Positions 36,601 through 44,909 of a stretch of DNA of 64,000 nt are shown piece after piece. The notes beneath the pieces are model-generated. The model did not search any database. It had not been told where the DNA came from and was given only the letters and a program-made list of their open reading frames with translations. Source of the DNA: JBGTBD01 sp041749475 (GTDB lineage Bacteria > Pseudomonadota > Alphaproteobacteria > Rickettsiales > UBA998). Position 1 is the stretch's first letter. The number at the start of each line of letters is the position of its first letter. The translations under genes and the position numbers were made by a program. Location of the stretch: the NCBI GenBank assembly GCA_041749475.1, contig JBGTBD010000002.1, forward strand, positions 58,496-122,495, given 5' to 3'.

Positions 36601-38037
36601 ATCATCGGACTTATGCACTTCTTGAGGTGTAGATTTAAAATTGGGGTCGCATTTGCCATCCGAATTCGTATCCACGCAGCCTATTCCTAATTGTCCATAA
36701 ATGTCTGCACCCCAGCAATACGCTTTCGCAGAACCGGGGGCTCCAACAAGACCACAGGTATTGCTGTTTGCGGCGCTGATTTGGCTCCAATTTGTAAATC
36801 CTCCGCTTACCAGTTGAGGATAGGGATATTTGGTATCGGTGGTTAATCCGTTCCCCATACGTCCGTAGGATTCTCCTCGTCCCCAGCAATACGCTTTCCC
36901 ATTGCTGACCCCGCACGGACCATTGGCACCGCCGGGGGAAATACTCGTCCAATTGGAAAGCCCCTCCACTCGGTTAGGTATGGTACGAAAATCAGGTAGA
37001 ACCTCGTCTACACCATCTCCATTGGATTCTCCCGTATCATCTCCCCAACAGTACAATTCTCCATTTGCGTCGATGGCACAACTAAAATCAGCGCCTGTGG
37101 CAATCTTCCCAAATGTGGTGGTGGCCGTACAGCTGCCGCTGGAAGAAGATGATGTGGAAGAGCTCGTACTCGATGATGTGGAAGAGCTCGTGCTCGATGA
37201 TGTGGAAGAGCTCGTGCTTGAGGAAGTAGAGGAGCCCGAGGACGACGACCCACCCGATGAACTTGAGGATGAGCTGGTGGTGGCGATGCTGGAGGTCATT
37301 TCCTGACGCGTCCGGGTGATCACTACATCGTAATAATAGCCGCTTCCGCTTGCTATATCGATAATGGGGGCATTGGTGAAGCTGGCGTCGTTGTCGCAAT
37401 TCTTGCGATCCAGTTCCGTTGATCCGCAGGCGGTAAGAACACCGTTTTTGGAATACCCGCCTTTCCGATCCTTCCCATGACTGATGAGGGCATAGGCGTT
37501 TACGTCCAGCGTTGTACCGCCGGAGGTGACGGCGTCCGCAGCATCGCGGATTTCAATCACGCCATTGGTCAGTGCGGTCGTGTACCCGTCGTATAATGAT
37601 GTGCTGCGTGCCAGTTGCTTGATGACCACATATTTAATGCGGTTGCCCCATTTGTCGTACATATAACTATCGGGGATAGAAAGAGCGCGGGTAGGGACCA
37701 CACCGATGCGTAATGCGTCGGTCGAAGCGCCGCCTGCCGGGGTGGCATCCGCCGTACCTGCCGGTGCGGCCGCGCTACAATCCGTCGGCTTACCAAAGGT
37801 TGTAGAATTAGTGGCCGTTACGCCACTAGCGGGGCAGGGAAGATAGCCACGCTTCTGATAGAAAGTCGCCAGCGCGTTCTGGATTTCTTCCATATGGTCG
37901 GTCGTGGTGTTGAGGGACGCCTTGTCGCGGCGGACGGTATTGGAGGACAGCAAGCCGGCCATCAGGATGCCAAGTACCGCCAGAATGACGGATAGTTCGA
38001 TCAGGGAAAAACCGTGTAGATGGCGTTTATGCTGCAT
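33643..38037 (-). CDS. Giant prepilin-type protein with 21 RCC1-like repeats (three propellers)
   Basis: 1464 residues. It starts with a type IV prepilin signal: G9|F10 cleavage site and Glu at mature position 5 (GFSLIELSVILAVLGILMAG). A minor-pilin-like domain extends to about residue 250 (FYQKRGYLPCPAS; LSIPDSYMYDKWGNR; SHGKDRKGGYSKNG). A Ser/Thr linker at about 252-300 follows. Then come 21 RCC1-like repeats, each with a CGIRxxGxxYCWG core, in three blocks of seven. The breaks fall at MNCDGTP (near residue 711) and MSCPAYGTK (near residue 1097). Each block fits one seven-bladed beta-propeller, and two cysteines per repeat suggest disulfides, so the propellers should be outside the cytoplasm. 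A GAGGAG ribosome binding site precedes the ATG. The ligand is unknown; a pilus-borne adhesin or binding protein is inferred. Confidence 0.9.
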   Translation of the reverse strand: MQHKRHLHGFSLIELSVILAVLGILMAGLLSSNTVRRDKASLNTTTDHMEEIQNALATFYQKRGYLPCPASGVTATNSTTFGKPTDCSAAAPAGTADATPAGGASTDALRIGVVPTRALSIPDSYMYDKWGNRIKYVVIKQLARSTSLYDGYTTALTNGVIEIRDAADAVTSGGTTLDVNAYALISHGKDRKGGYSKNGVLTACGSTELDRKNCDNDASFTNAPIIDIASGSGYYYDVVITRTRQEMTSSIATTSSSSSSSGGSSSSGSSTSSSTSSSTSSSTSSSTSSSTSSSTSSSSSGSCTATTTFGKIATGADFSCAIDANGELYCWGDDTGESNGDGVDEVLPDFRTIPNRVEGLSNWTSISPGGANGPCGVSNGKAYCWGRGESYGRMGNGLTTDTKYPYPQLVSGGFTNWSQISAANSNTCGLVGAPGSAKAYCWGADIYGQLGIGCVDTNSDGKCDPNFKSTPQEVHKSDDSTPGYSDWVQIMAGGHNNTCGIRGTGLLYCWGRDNLDGDVDGGSGLAQHRQVPNQISGFADFVSVTSGGSVNSRSTCAVRSNGEAYCFGDNDYGNLGDGTITYRATPVKVESDVNGVYWDDWVYVKPGDTSCGIRTNGRMYCWGMNFNGLIDPSSTTINCATVSSSVNNTNCIRLPKEVPGGITDWVYVVNTSQYICGLRASGQMYCWGDNSIGQFGDGSTISSSTPKLVDSINMNCDGTPVVAGGTHPTSLFGSQLAVGSDHACVIDSGRAYCWGQNVNGDLGDGSGVNSDGPVSVSGNQTNYLKLTSVDDHTCALHKTGVVQCWGSGANHSLGDGSTTNNLVPNDVQTYTDWSEVGVGQQHSCAIRSDGHLYCWGANTNGKLGDGTTTTRSAPTAATAVPDTSYRYWKQVDGGHNHSCALKVDGRLYCWGNDSHGELGDDTTLADQYDPTIVYGAYSDWSTVAVGEDFSCGIRNNRIYCWGLNDVGQLGIGNTTNKAIPTENNSGFSDWTYVDANYAMACGIRGTSNTAYCWGKNSFGPLGVGGGTASQATTPTAVNGSKTGWNEVKPGEESVCGRIGCSVYCWGDVDRATGPGALGITPRPASDISIPTRITPLPSMSCPAYGTKRISTGNKMTCAVEDSGVARCWGLGGPVLGVGDLVDHDTAAVAASVVSGGYTDWDSIDTDFQGSCGLRNGKLYCWGFAGPWLGQGPAATDTDVPVEISGGYTDWVDFDVDGRTVCALRNNGRLYCWGTNTAGTVGDGSTTDRYVPTEVAGSSNEWVKFATGGEHACGIQSTGRAYCWGDNSSGQLGNGNNTDQSSPVQVSGNHTDWVGIYTLHDTTCGIRNGYRAYCWGSNSDGQVGDGTTTDRNIPTLVLGSHTDWAQLAPANTHTCGIRSNRELYCWGDQTGGLVGNGTTTGSISTPAKIGTATDWQYVTTQVDHSCGLRLNGKMYCWGGNGKSQSSGDGTSGVKSTPFEIPGLSF
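37148..37219 (-). repeat. Three tandem 24-base units in the Ser/Thr linker
   Basis: The plus strand reads GATGATGTGGAAGAGCTCGT plus four more bases (ACTC, GCTC or GCTT), three times in a row with only two varying positions. On the coding strand each unit gives eight residues of the STSS type. Unit length is a multiple of three, so copy-number change by slippage would alter linker length without a frameshift. Confidence 0.9.
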
Positions 38038-38271
38038 CGATCTGTACTCCTCGGGCGTCTACACCCTAAAATTCCAATATTTAATGGTACCTCATCATCA
38101 TTAATGATTTACTAATAATTGAGATTGCAGCAATAAATACGCATAGTTATGACCCCGGACAGGGCTTATTGTATAATACCGAGGTGTATTTATTCACAAT
38201 AATAAACAATAATATTTACATTATGCGCATTTTTATTTATCATATATAAATGAAAATTTCATGAGTACATT
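38038..38271. other. AT-rich divergent intergenic region
   Basis: The 234 bases separate the divergent starts of the giant RCC1 prepilin gene and the beta-helix protein gene. It is clearly more AT-rich than its surroundings, with several A/T runs (for example ATTTATTCACAATAATAAAC near 38188). Promoters for both genes must lie here, but I could not fix convincing -35/-10 pairs. No hairpin or coding sequence is evident. Confidence 0.5.
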
Positions 38272-40137
38272 ATGCGAACACTTAAATATACTTTCATATC
38301 TGCCGTTGCCATTTTTTTATTTGGTGGAGCGATACACGCCGCTACCGGACCAGTACGTGATAAGGCTAAATCAGGTCTCTATCAGGCAGAGTATACTACA
38401 CGGCAGACGGCAGACGGGCGCTATGAAGTCACCGCGAAGCCGGGCTTTCGCCGCATATATGTGAAATTAGGCGGCGTGCTACGCTCTCTTTATCTCAATG
38501 ATTCCGGGTCTTTTCAGCTAGCCCCAGCGCATGCCTCGGCGGATTACAGAAATGCCATTGAGCGTAATCTGGGAGACCGTCTTATCGTCGCCGATGATCT
38601 ATCGAAACTGAAGATTACATTTATTGGGACGGACGGCAAAAAGTATGACTTGGCTATGGGAGGCAAATATTCAAAGCCTATCCCCCGGCCCGGATCAGGC
38701 ACACCGGTGCTGGTGGACAATGTGCCTCAACCTGGGGGTATAGGATCGACCAGTAGCAGCGGGGGTGATTCCACGCCCCTATGTAAGCTTACGGGCAAAT
38801 GTGGTGGCGGTCCTTCCTCATCCAGCAGTAGCTCCTCCTCGGGAGGAATATCATCGAATTCCACGTCTTCCTCTGGCTCGTCATCGGGCTCCAGCACTCC
38901 CTTCCCGATAGAAGGCCTGTTCGCGGGTACGGTGTGGAAACAGGGCGCAGGTCCGACTATTTATGTTTCACCGTCTGGTGGTGGTAATGGTAATTCCATC
39001 AGTTCACCCACTTCGGTAAGCGCGGCCCTACAAAGAGTTGCCCCAGGCAATACCATACAATTTGCTCCCGGCATCTATCCCGGCTTTGCAATCCCGAAAA
39101 GCGGAACCGCTTCCGCACCCATTTTCTTCAAAGCACAAAATCCGGCTGTTACGGTGAATAACGTTAGAACCGGCGCCGTATCCCTTGTGCCTGACTCACA
39201 AGCCTCCTTCATCGGGAGCATTAGTACCGGGAAGTCCCCGCAGCATTATATCGTGGTCGATGGGTTTCGTACTAAGCACAGTGGCGGCGGCCTGATTAAC
39301 ATCAATAAAGGAAGTTCGCACATCCTCACCCGCCGGTTTCACCTCAACGAACCCTGTCTGGGAACGGCGAATAATATAAAAGGCGCCCAGTATATCGGCT
39401 TCATTGGCGGGTATCTGACTTCCATGGCATCCAGCGATAGCTGCCCTGCCTCGAGTAAGCGGAAGGGAGGCAACCGTCTCGGCTATGGAATCGTCAATTT
39501 TGGATCAGAGGAAGTTGAGATACGCGGCAACGTCTTTAAAGGCGCGACCAACCATTTTGATAGTACAAAAGAAGATATTTTCGGTGGCGTCTATTATATT
39601 TCCAACTATTTCGAAGGCTGCGGAAATGTGTGCCTTCATGTAGGCCAAAACACAGATTACAGTGATTATGGCGATGGTGATGCAACAAGTAAAAATGCTG
39701 TCATCAAGAATAATGTCTTTGTGCACAAGCGCTATCCGACGAAAGATTTGAGCACAGGGATCAGTCTCCAGAATTTTGAACATATCACTGTAGAGAATAA
39801 TACATTCAGCGGATTTTCTACGCCCATACGAGTAGATTACCTATCCGGCAATGAACGCTATATCAAGAAAGCGAGCCCATGGCGACTTCAGCATAAGGGG
39901 GTCACTCCTAAGGATATCCTCATCAAGGAAAATTCTATCAACGGGGGTACCATCCTGCTTCAATCCCGTGGTACGACAGACGATATTTATACGCTCCAGA
40001 ACAATACGGGGTCGGCCTCCTGCCGCCGTACTAAGATCTGGAACCCTGCGAAATATTTTCCCGATCCGTTCCCGGGTATCAATTATAACATTTTACCTAA
40101 GGTTTCTCAGAGCGGCAACTCCTTCACCTGTAATTAA
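38272..40137 (+). CDS. Secreted protein with Ser-rich linker and right-handed beta-helix domain
   Basis: 621 residues. The signal peptide is MRTLKYTFISAVAIFLFGGA with a likely cut after IHA. Residues about 25-140 form an N-terminal domain I do not recognise (ADGRYEVTAKPGFRRIYVKL). A proline/Ser/Gly-rich linker follows, with runs of serine near 180-215. The C-terminal 400 residues begin with the GPTIYVSPSGGGNGNSISSP pattern seen in pectate-lyase-like and DUF1565 beta-helices, followed by beta-helix rungs (VEIRGNVFKGATN; AVIKNNVFV; ITVENNTFSGF). Such domains cut or bind polysaccharide. No catalytic residues could be assigned. It is on the opposite strand among the prepilin genes and shares their linker style. 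No clear ribosome binding site is seen. Confidence 0.85.
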   Translation: MRTLKYTFISAVAIFLFGGAIHAATGPVRDKAKSGLYQAEYTTRQTADGRYEVTAKPGFRRIYVKLGGVLRSLYLNDSGSFQLAPAHASADYRNAIERNLGDRLIVADDLSKLKITFIGTDGKKYDLAMGGKYSKPIPRPGSGTPVLVDNVPQPGGIGSTSSSGGDSTPLCKLTGKCGGGPSSSSSSSSSGGISSNSTSSSGSSSGSSTPFPIEGLFAGTVWKQGAGPTIYVSPSGGGNGNSISSPTSVSAALQRVAPGNTIQFAPGIYPGFAIPKSGTASAPIFFKAQNPAVTVNNVRTGAVSLVPDSQASFIGSISTGKSPQHYIVVDGFRTKHSGGGLININKGSSHILTRRFHLNEPCLGTANNIKGAQYIGFIGGYLTSMASSDSCPASSKRKGGNRLGYGIVNFGSEEVEIRGNVFKGATNHFDSTKEDIFGGVYYISNYFEGCGNVCLHVGQNTDYSDYGDGDATSKNAVIKNNVFVHKRYPTKDLSTGISLQNFEHITVENNTFSGFSTPIRVDYLSGNERYIKKASPWRLQHKGVTPKDILIKENSINGGTILLQSRGTTDDIYTLQNNTGSASCRRTKIWNPAKYFPDPFPGINYNILPKVSQSGNSFTCN

Positions 40138-40302
40138 GGCAAGGAAGCCATATGGGGTTTTTAAACGTGCGTGGGGCTGCGGTTATAATGTCGGTTATTA
40201 CAGGCGTTGTTTATCGCCCGTAGCATGCATGTAACAACGGGTCATCGGCAATGGACATATAGTACGTGATGCGGGGCAGGAAGCTGGGTCACCCCCGCCA
40301 TA

Positions 40303-41100
40303 CTAACTGCCCCCGCCTGAACTGGACGACGAGCCGGTATTACTGACGGTGGATATCAATGCAGGACGGGTTTCGCTTTTCATCACGTCATCATAAAAAC
40401 CCATGGTTCCAGGGGAGGTGTCGATAATCTTAGCGGCGGTGAAACGGGCGTCATTATCGCAATTGCGACCGTCCAGTTCTGATAGGTTGCAATTCGATCC
40501 CACTCCGAATTTGGTGTAGGCTCCTGATTTGTTCTTGCCGGCGCTGAACAAAACATATCCTGTAATGTCGGTCACCGTGCCGCCGGAGGTAAGGGTTCCG
40601 GTTGCATCCTCGATAGCGATCACGCCGTCGGTCAATGCAGTGGTGAATCCGTCGAATGAGGATTTTGTGGTCGCCATTTTTTTAATGACCGCATAGGAGA
40701 TGCGGTTGCCCCAGCGGTCGAACATATAATGGTCCGGGAGCGAGAGCGCGCGGGTGGGAATCACCCCGACGCGTACCTCGTCACTCGCCGCGCCGTCGGC
40801 AGGCACGATATCCGTCGTCCCACCTGCGGAAGGCGCATTGCAATTCGTCGCCTGACCAAACTCAGCCGTGCTGAGGGCCGTCGTGCCGCTGGCGGGGCAG
40901 GGAAGGTAGCCTCGCTTCTGGTAGAAAATCGCCAGTGCGTTCTGTATTTCCTGCATGTAATCCTGAGTGGTGGTGAGAGAAGATTTATCCCGCCGGACGG
41001 TATTGGAGGAAAGCAGGCCCGCCATGAGAATCCCCATCACCGCGAGGATGATGGATAGTTCGATCAAGGAAAAACCCGATCTTTTTTTTACGTCGTTCAT
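40303..41100 (-). CDS. Prepilin-type minor-pilin-like protein, ends in Ser/Gly linker
   Basis: 265 residues with the same prepilin signal (GFSLIELSIILAVMGILMAG, G9|F10, Glu at mature 5) and the same pilin domain as the giant RCC1 protein. The two share LLSSNTVRRDK, IQNALA-FYQKRGYLPCPASG and the NCDNDARF block. It stops just after a linker start (TGSSSSSGGGS), with no propeller and none remaining in the 165 bases downstream. It is the third gene of a tight operon: its ATG follows the stop of the preceding gene after one base. It is either a functional short pilin or a copy that lost its propeller. Confidence 0.85.
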   Translation of the reverse strand: MNDVKKRSGFSLIELSIILAVMGILMAGLLSSNTVRRDKSSLTTTQDYMQEIQNALAIFYQKRGYLPCPASGTTALSTAEFGQATNCNAPSAGGTTDIVPADGAASDEVRVGVIPTRALSLPDHYMFDRWGNRISYAVIKKMATTKSSFDGFTTALTDGVIAIEDATGTLTSGGTVTDITGYVLFSAGKNKSGAYTKFGVGSNCNLSELDGRNCDNDARFTAAKIIDTSPGTMGFYDDVMKSETRPALISTVSNTGSSSSSGGGS

Positions 41101-41101
41101 A

Positions 41102-43009
41102 TCAGTATGCGGTCACTAAAACGGGTGCATCTATCGGGGACCCGGCAGTACCTGTGCCAACCTGGCCAAAATCGTTTCTTCCCCAGCAGTAAAGCTGGTC
41201 TTTACCTGCGCGCAAACCACATGCGGGACCGCTGATGGTAATGGATTTCCAATCCGTATACGCTCCAGTTACTTCAGTGGGAAGCAAAATGTTTGCCGTA
41301 CCACTCCCGTTACCCAGCTTTTCATTCAAATCGCTACCCCAGCAGTAGAGTTTTCCACCCGCACGAATGGCGCAGACGGATTGGTAATCCACATCCACAT
41401 CCGTCCAATCCGACCAGTTTCCTGCACCTGTATCATTCTTAACCTGTACAGGCGTAACCGCGTCTGTTCCTGCCGAGTTGATGCCTAACCCTCCATCATC
41501 ATTTCGTCCCCAGCACCAAAGCTGCCCCGTACTGCGCAAAGCGCACACCAAATCATCCTCGCTTTTCAATTTTTGGACATCGTGAAAATTGCCAATAGGG
41601 GACATAGTGCGTACATCGTATTTATTATCCGTGCTACCATCCGCCAGGCCACCATACTGATTTTTCCCCCAACAATAGGCATTGTAATTACCGGATTGGT
41701 TGCGGATGCCGCAACTTAGTTTATAGCCAACAGCGGTATATACCCAGTCACTATAGCCGCCCAACACTTCCTTAGGCCGCAATTCATTTGCCCCGGGAGC
41801 GGTCGCCGTGCCCAGCTGGCCCTTATCATTAATTCCCCAGCAATAGAGATGCCCGGCGCGTATGGCGCATGTGTGGTTGGCATCCAGATCGAAGCTCGTC
41901 CATCCAGAGTTTGTGCCTCCGATTCCAGCGGTGGAGACGGAGACGGGCCGGACTCTTTGCGTAGTGGTATTATCCCCAAGCTCACCATTCGCATTACTTC
42001 CCCAGCACCAGAGTTCATCCATGCCGCGGATACCGCAGGTATTAAGATTATCGAGATGAATGTTCTTCCAATCAGTCCAGAATCCTGTTCCTGTGCTATC
42101 TACCACCTGTGTGTAAGTTGTTCTGTCTCCAGTCGTGCCATCTCCCAACTGACCATTCGAGTTGTTACCAATGCAATAAGCCGATCCCTTCGCGCGAATG
42201 ATACAATTATTTTTCCACCCACCATCCGCCACAACCTTAATGGAATCATCGGCTTCGGCGGTTCCGATCAGGCTGGACAATAAACGCCAGTGAAGGCGGT
42301 CGTAATAGAAATCGCCGTTAGATGGGCTGGCGGTATCGGTGATGTCCGCATCAATGAAATTCAGATCATTGTCGCAATTCTCACTATCCTTGGTGGTTCC
42401 GCATGCCTCCGTAATCGCGCCGTTCTTCATATAGGCGCCCTTTTTATCGCCCCCATGACTGATGACGATATAGGCGACGATGCTGTCTACGGCCGCTTCT
42501 GTGATCTGGTTGTCATTGATGTCGGTGATATGGATAACCCCGTCCGTCCGAGAGGTCTGATAGGTGGTCAGGGTTGAGGTGGTCTTCCCCATGTCCTTAA
42601 CGATGGCATAGGTGAATCTTCCGCCCCAGGGATCATAGGCGTAGGAATCGGGAAGCATGAGACTGCGCGTAGGCAGCATACCTATGCGTACGGTATCGCT
42701 GCCGCTTCCGACATCCACCGTCCCGGCGGGTGCGGCGGCTGTGCAAACCGAACTGCGGCCGAACGCGGCGGTGTTTTCCGCCGAGGTGCGCGAAGCGGGG
42801 CAGGGGAGTATGCTGTTTTGTTTGATGTAGCCTTTGATGGCGGCGTCGATCGTCTCCATCTGATCCTGCAGTTTTTTCAGGTTGGTGTTTTCGGTGTGCG
42901 ATGCGGTCAACGCCAGTACGCTGCCGGTGATGATGCCGAGCACCGCGATGACAAGCGACATCTCGATAAGTGAAAATCCATAAGACGAACGTGAACGGCG
43001 CTGTTTCAT
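41102..43009 (-). CDS. Prepilin-type protein with one seven-repeat RCC1 propeller
   Basis: 635 residues. The prepilin signal has cleavage at G11|F12 and Glu at mature 5 (YGFSLIEMSLVIAVLGI). The pilin domain shares the family blocks ILPCPASRTS, LMLPDSYAYDPWGGRFTY, SHGGDKKGAYMKNG and NCDNDLNF. From about residue 265, seven RCC1-like repeats follow directly, without a Ser-rich linker; the first repeat has YCIG instead of YCWG. It is the middle gene of a three-gene operon with one-base gaps on each side. Placed on the cell surface by inference. Confidence 0.9.
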   Translation of the reverse strand: MKQRRSRSSYGFSLIEMSLVIAVLGIITGSVLALTASHTENTNLKKLQDQMETIDAAIKGYIKQNSILPCPASRTSAENTAAFGRSSVCTAAAPAGTVDVGSGSDTVRIGMLPTRSLMLPDSYAYDPWGGRFTYAIVKDMGKTTSTLTTYQTSRTDGVIHITDINDNQITEAAVDSIVAYIVISHGGDKKGAYMKNGAITEACGTTKDSENCDNDLNFIDADITDTASPSNGDFYYDRLHWRLLSSLIGTAEADDSIKVVADGGWKNNCIIRAKGSAYCIGNNSNGQLGDGTTGDRTTYTQVVDSTGTGFWTDWKNIHLDNLNTCGIRGMDELWCWGSNANGELGDNTTTQRVRPVSVSTAGIGGTNSGWTSFDLDANHTCAIRAGHLYCWGINDKGQLGTATAPGANELRPKEVLGGYSDWVYTAVGYKLSCGIRNQSGNYNAYCWGKNQYGGLADGSTDNKYDVRTMSPIGNFHDVQKLKSEDDLVCALRSTGQLWCWGRNDDGGLGINSAGTDAVTPVQVKNDTGAGNWSDWTDVDVDYQSVCAIRAGGKLYCWGSDLNEKLGNGSGTANILLPTEVTGAYTDWKSITISGPACGLRAGKDQLYCWGRNDFGQVGTGTAGSPIDAPVLVTAY

Positions 43010-43010
43010 A

Positions 43011-44909
43011 TCAGAATGTCAATCCCGGTAAGACTTGAGGTGAAAGTACGTTTGTTGAATTGCCATGCTCGAACCAGCAATAGGCTTTGCGATCGGATTT
43101 GATGCCGCAGTGGTGCGCTATATCGATCCATCCTGAGCTGCCACCTACGATAAGGCCTGGGGTGTAGCGTGCGGTGGGGGCATTGTTGTCACCTAATTCT
43201 CCCTGTGTGTTGCCTCCCCAACATTGTATGGCACCGGCATAGGTAAGACCGCAGGTGGAGTCATTATCGGGTTTTATCTTTTTCCAATCGGTGATGCTAC
43301 CCGTAACGAGACTGGGCGCAAGGATGGTTCCGCCGGCGGATCCTGTGCCAATCTGGCCGGAAGCGTTTGAACCCCAGCAATAGGCGCGGTTGCCATTGCG
43401 AATACCACAAAAATGGGAATGACCACCTCCCACATAGACCCAGTCCGCATATAGGCCGCTTACTTCGGTGGGGAGTGACTTATCCGCTGTAGTTCCATCC
43501 CCTAACTCGCCCATTCCGTTCTCTCCCCAGCAGAACAAACGGTTGTTGCGCAAGCCACATGAGCTTAACTGACCAATGGATACCATATTCCAATCGGTCC
43601 AGTTTCCCGTCCCGGCACTGTCTCTCACTTGTGTAGGGATGCGTCTGTCAGCAGCGGTATTATCCCCTACCTGTCCACTATCGTTCCTTCCCCAGCAATA
43701 GAGCGCGCCCGTACTGCGAATTGCGCAGGCATGAAAGCCGTCGACATCGAGTTTTGCCCAATCCGTGAAATTAGGGGAAGTAATCTGGGTAGGCGTATTG
43801 ACGTTGTACGTGCCACTTGCCTGATTCAACCCTAAACATCCAGGGTGACCGCCGGAAGCGCAGTTCCCGCCCCAGCAATAAAGTTTGCCGCCGCGTATGC
43901 CGCAGGTGAATTGCCAATCGGTTTTGATGATGTCCCAATCCGTATATCCACTTGCCCCTCCGACCTGTCCGCCGGGTGAGGTGGCGTATGTTCCTCCAGA
44001 AGCGCCAACACCCAACCTGCCATTATTCGTGCTGCCGCTGCCTGCATTATCGTTTCCCCAGCAATAGGGAATGCCGTTTTGTTCGATGGCGCAGGAATAG
44101 AGATTCCCGTTATCAAGACGATCCTCAGCGGTGAACGTGCTGTCTTCCGTTGCTGCAACTTCTCCTTCGCTTAGGACGTCTTGGGATTTCCAGCTGACGA
44201 TGTCGTCGTAATAGCGGGTTGCGGTGGGGCTATCCACCACGTCACTGGCGCGGAATATGGCGTCAGTCCCATCACAATTCGCGCCGTCCTTGCTTCCGGC
44301 GCTACAGGCGATGGTGATTGTTCCTGCTTTGGAATAGGCTCCCTTTTTATCCTTTCCGTGACTGATGAGCGTATAGGCGATGATAGATTTGGTAGAGGCA
44401 TCAGGAATCTGGTTGCCGTTATAGTCCAGGATATTGATAACACCCGTGGTGGCGGTCGTTGCGTAGTTCTCGTATGAATCCGCGGTGGTGGCGAGGTCTT
44501 TGATGAGGGCGAAGGTGAAGCGGTTGCCCCAGCCGTCGTAAAAATATTCGTCCGGCAAGTTAAGTGAACGGGTGGGAACCGTGCCGATCCATATCGTATT
44601 TTCACCTGCCCCCCTTTCAATGATGGACGCGGGGGCTGCGGCAGTACAATCCGCCGCGATTCCGAACGTGGCGCTCTCCTCGGCAGCATCCGGCGGGGCC
44701 ACGCAGGGTAGATATCCGGTGCGTTCGACATATTGGGAGAGGGCGTCCTCGATGGCGTTCATGTGATAGCGGGTGGTAACGTAGCCGGAGCTTTCCAATT
44801 GTGCGTTCATGATGGCGAGGACGCCGCCGGTCATCGTCGCTATCAGCAATAGCACGACCGACATTTCGACGAGTGTAAACCCTGCGCGCGACCCTTTAGC
44901 AAACATCAT
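43011..44909 (-). CDS. Prepilin-type protein with one seven-repeat RCC1 propeller
   Basis: 632 residues, first gene of the prepilin operon, with AGGGAAG before the start (two adjacent ATG codons at 44909 and 44906). The prepilin signal is GFTLVEMSVVLLLIATMTGG, cut at G10|F11, Glu at mature 5. The pilin domain has YVERTGYLPCVAP, LNLPDEYFYDGWGNRFTF and SHGKDKKGAYSKAG. Seven RCC1-like repeats occupy about residues 265-632; the last has YCWF instead of YCWG and the protein ends PGLTF, much like the giant protein's PGLSF. It shares no Ser-rich linker. Confidence 0.9.
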   Translation of the reverse strand: MMFAKGSRAGFTLVEMSVVLLLIATMTGGVLAIMNAQLESSGYVTTRYHMNAIEDALSQYVERTGYLPCVAPPDAAEESATFGIAADCTAAAPASIIERGAGENTIWIGTVPTRSLNLPDEYFYDGWGNRFTFALIKDLATTADSYENYATTATTGVINILDYNGNQIPDASTKSIIAYTLISHGKDKKGAYSKAGTITIACSAGSKDGANCDGTDAIFRASDVVDSPTATRYYDDIVSWKSQDVLSEGEVAATEDSTFTAEDRLDNGNLYSCAIEQNGIPYCWGNDNAGSGSTNNGRLGVGASGGTYATSPGGQVGGASGYTDWDIIKTDWQFTCGIRGGKLYCWGGNCASGGHPGCLGLNQASGTYNVNTPTQITSPNFTDWAKLDVDGFHACAIRSTGALYCWGRNDSGQVGDNTAADRRIPTQVRDSAGTGNWTDWNMVSIGQLSSCGLRNNRLFCWGENGMGELGDGTTADKSLPTEVSGLYADWVYVGGGHSHFCGIRNGNRAYCWGSNASGQIGTGSAGGTILAPSLVTGSITDWKKIKPDNDSTCGLTYAGAIQCWGGNTQGELGDNNAPTARYTPGLIVGGSSGWIDIAHHCGIKSDRKAYCWFEHGNSTNVLSPQVLPGLTF

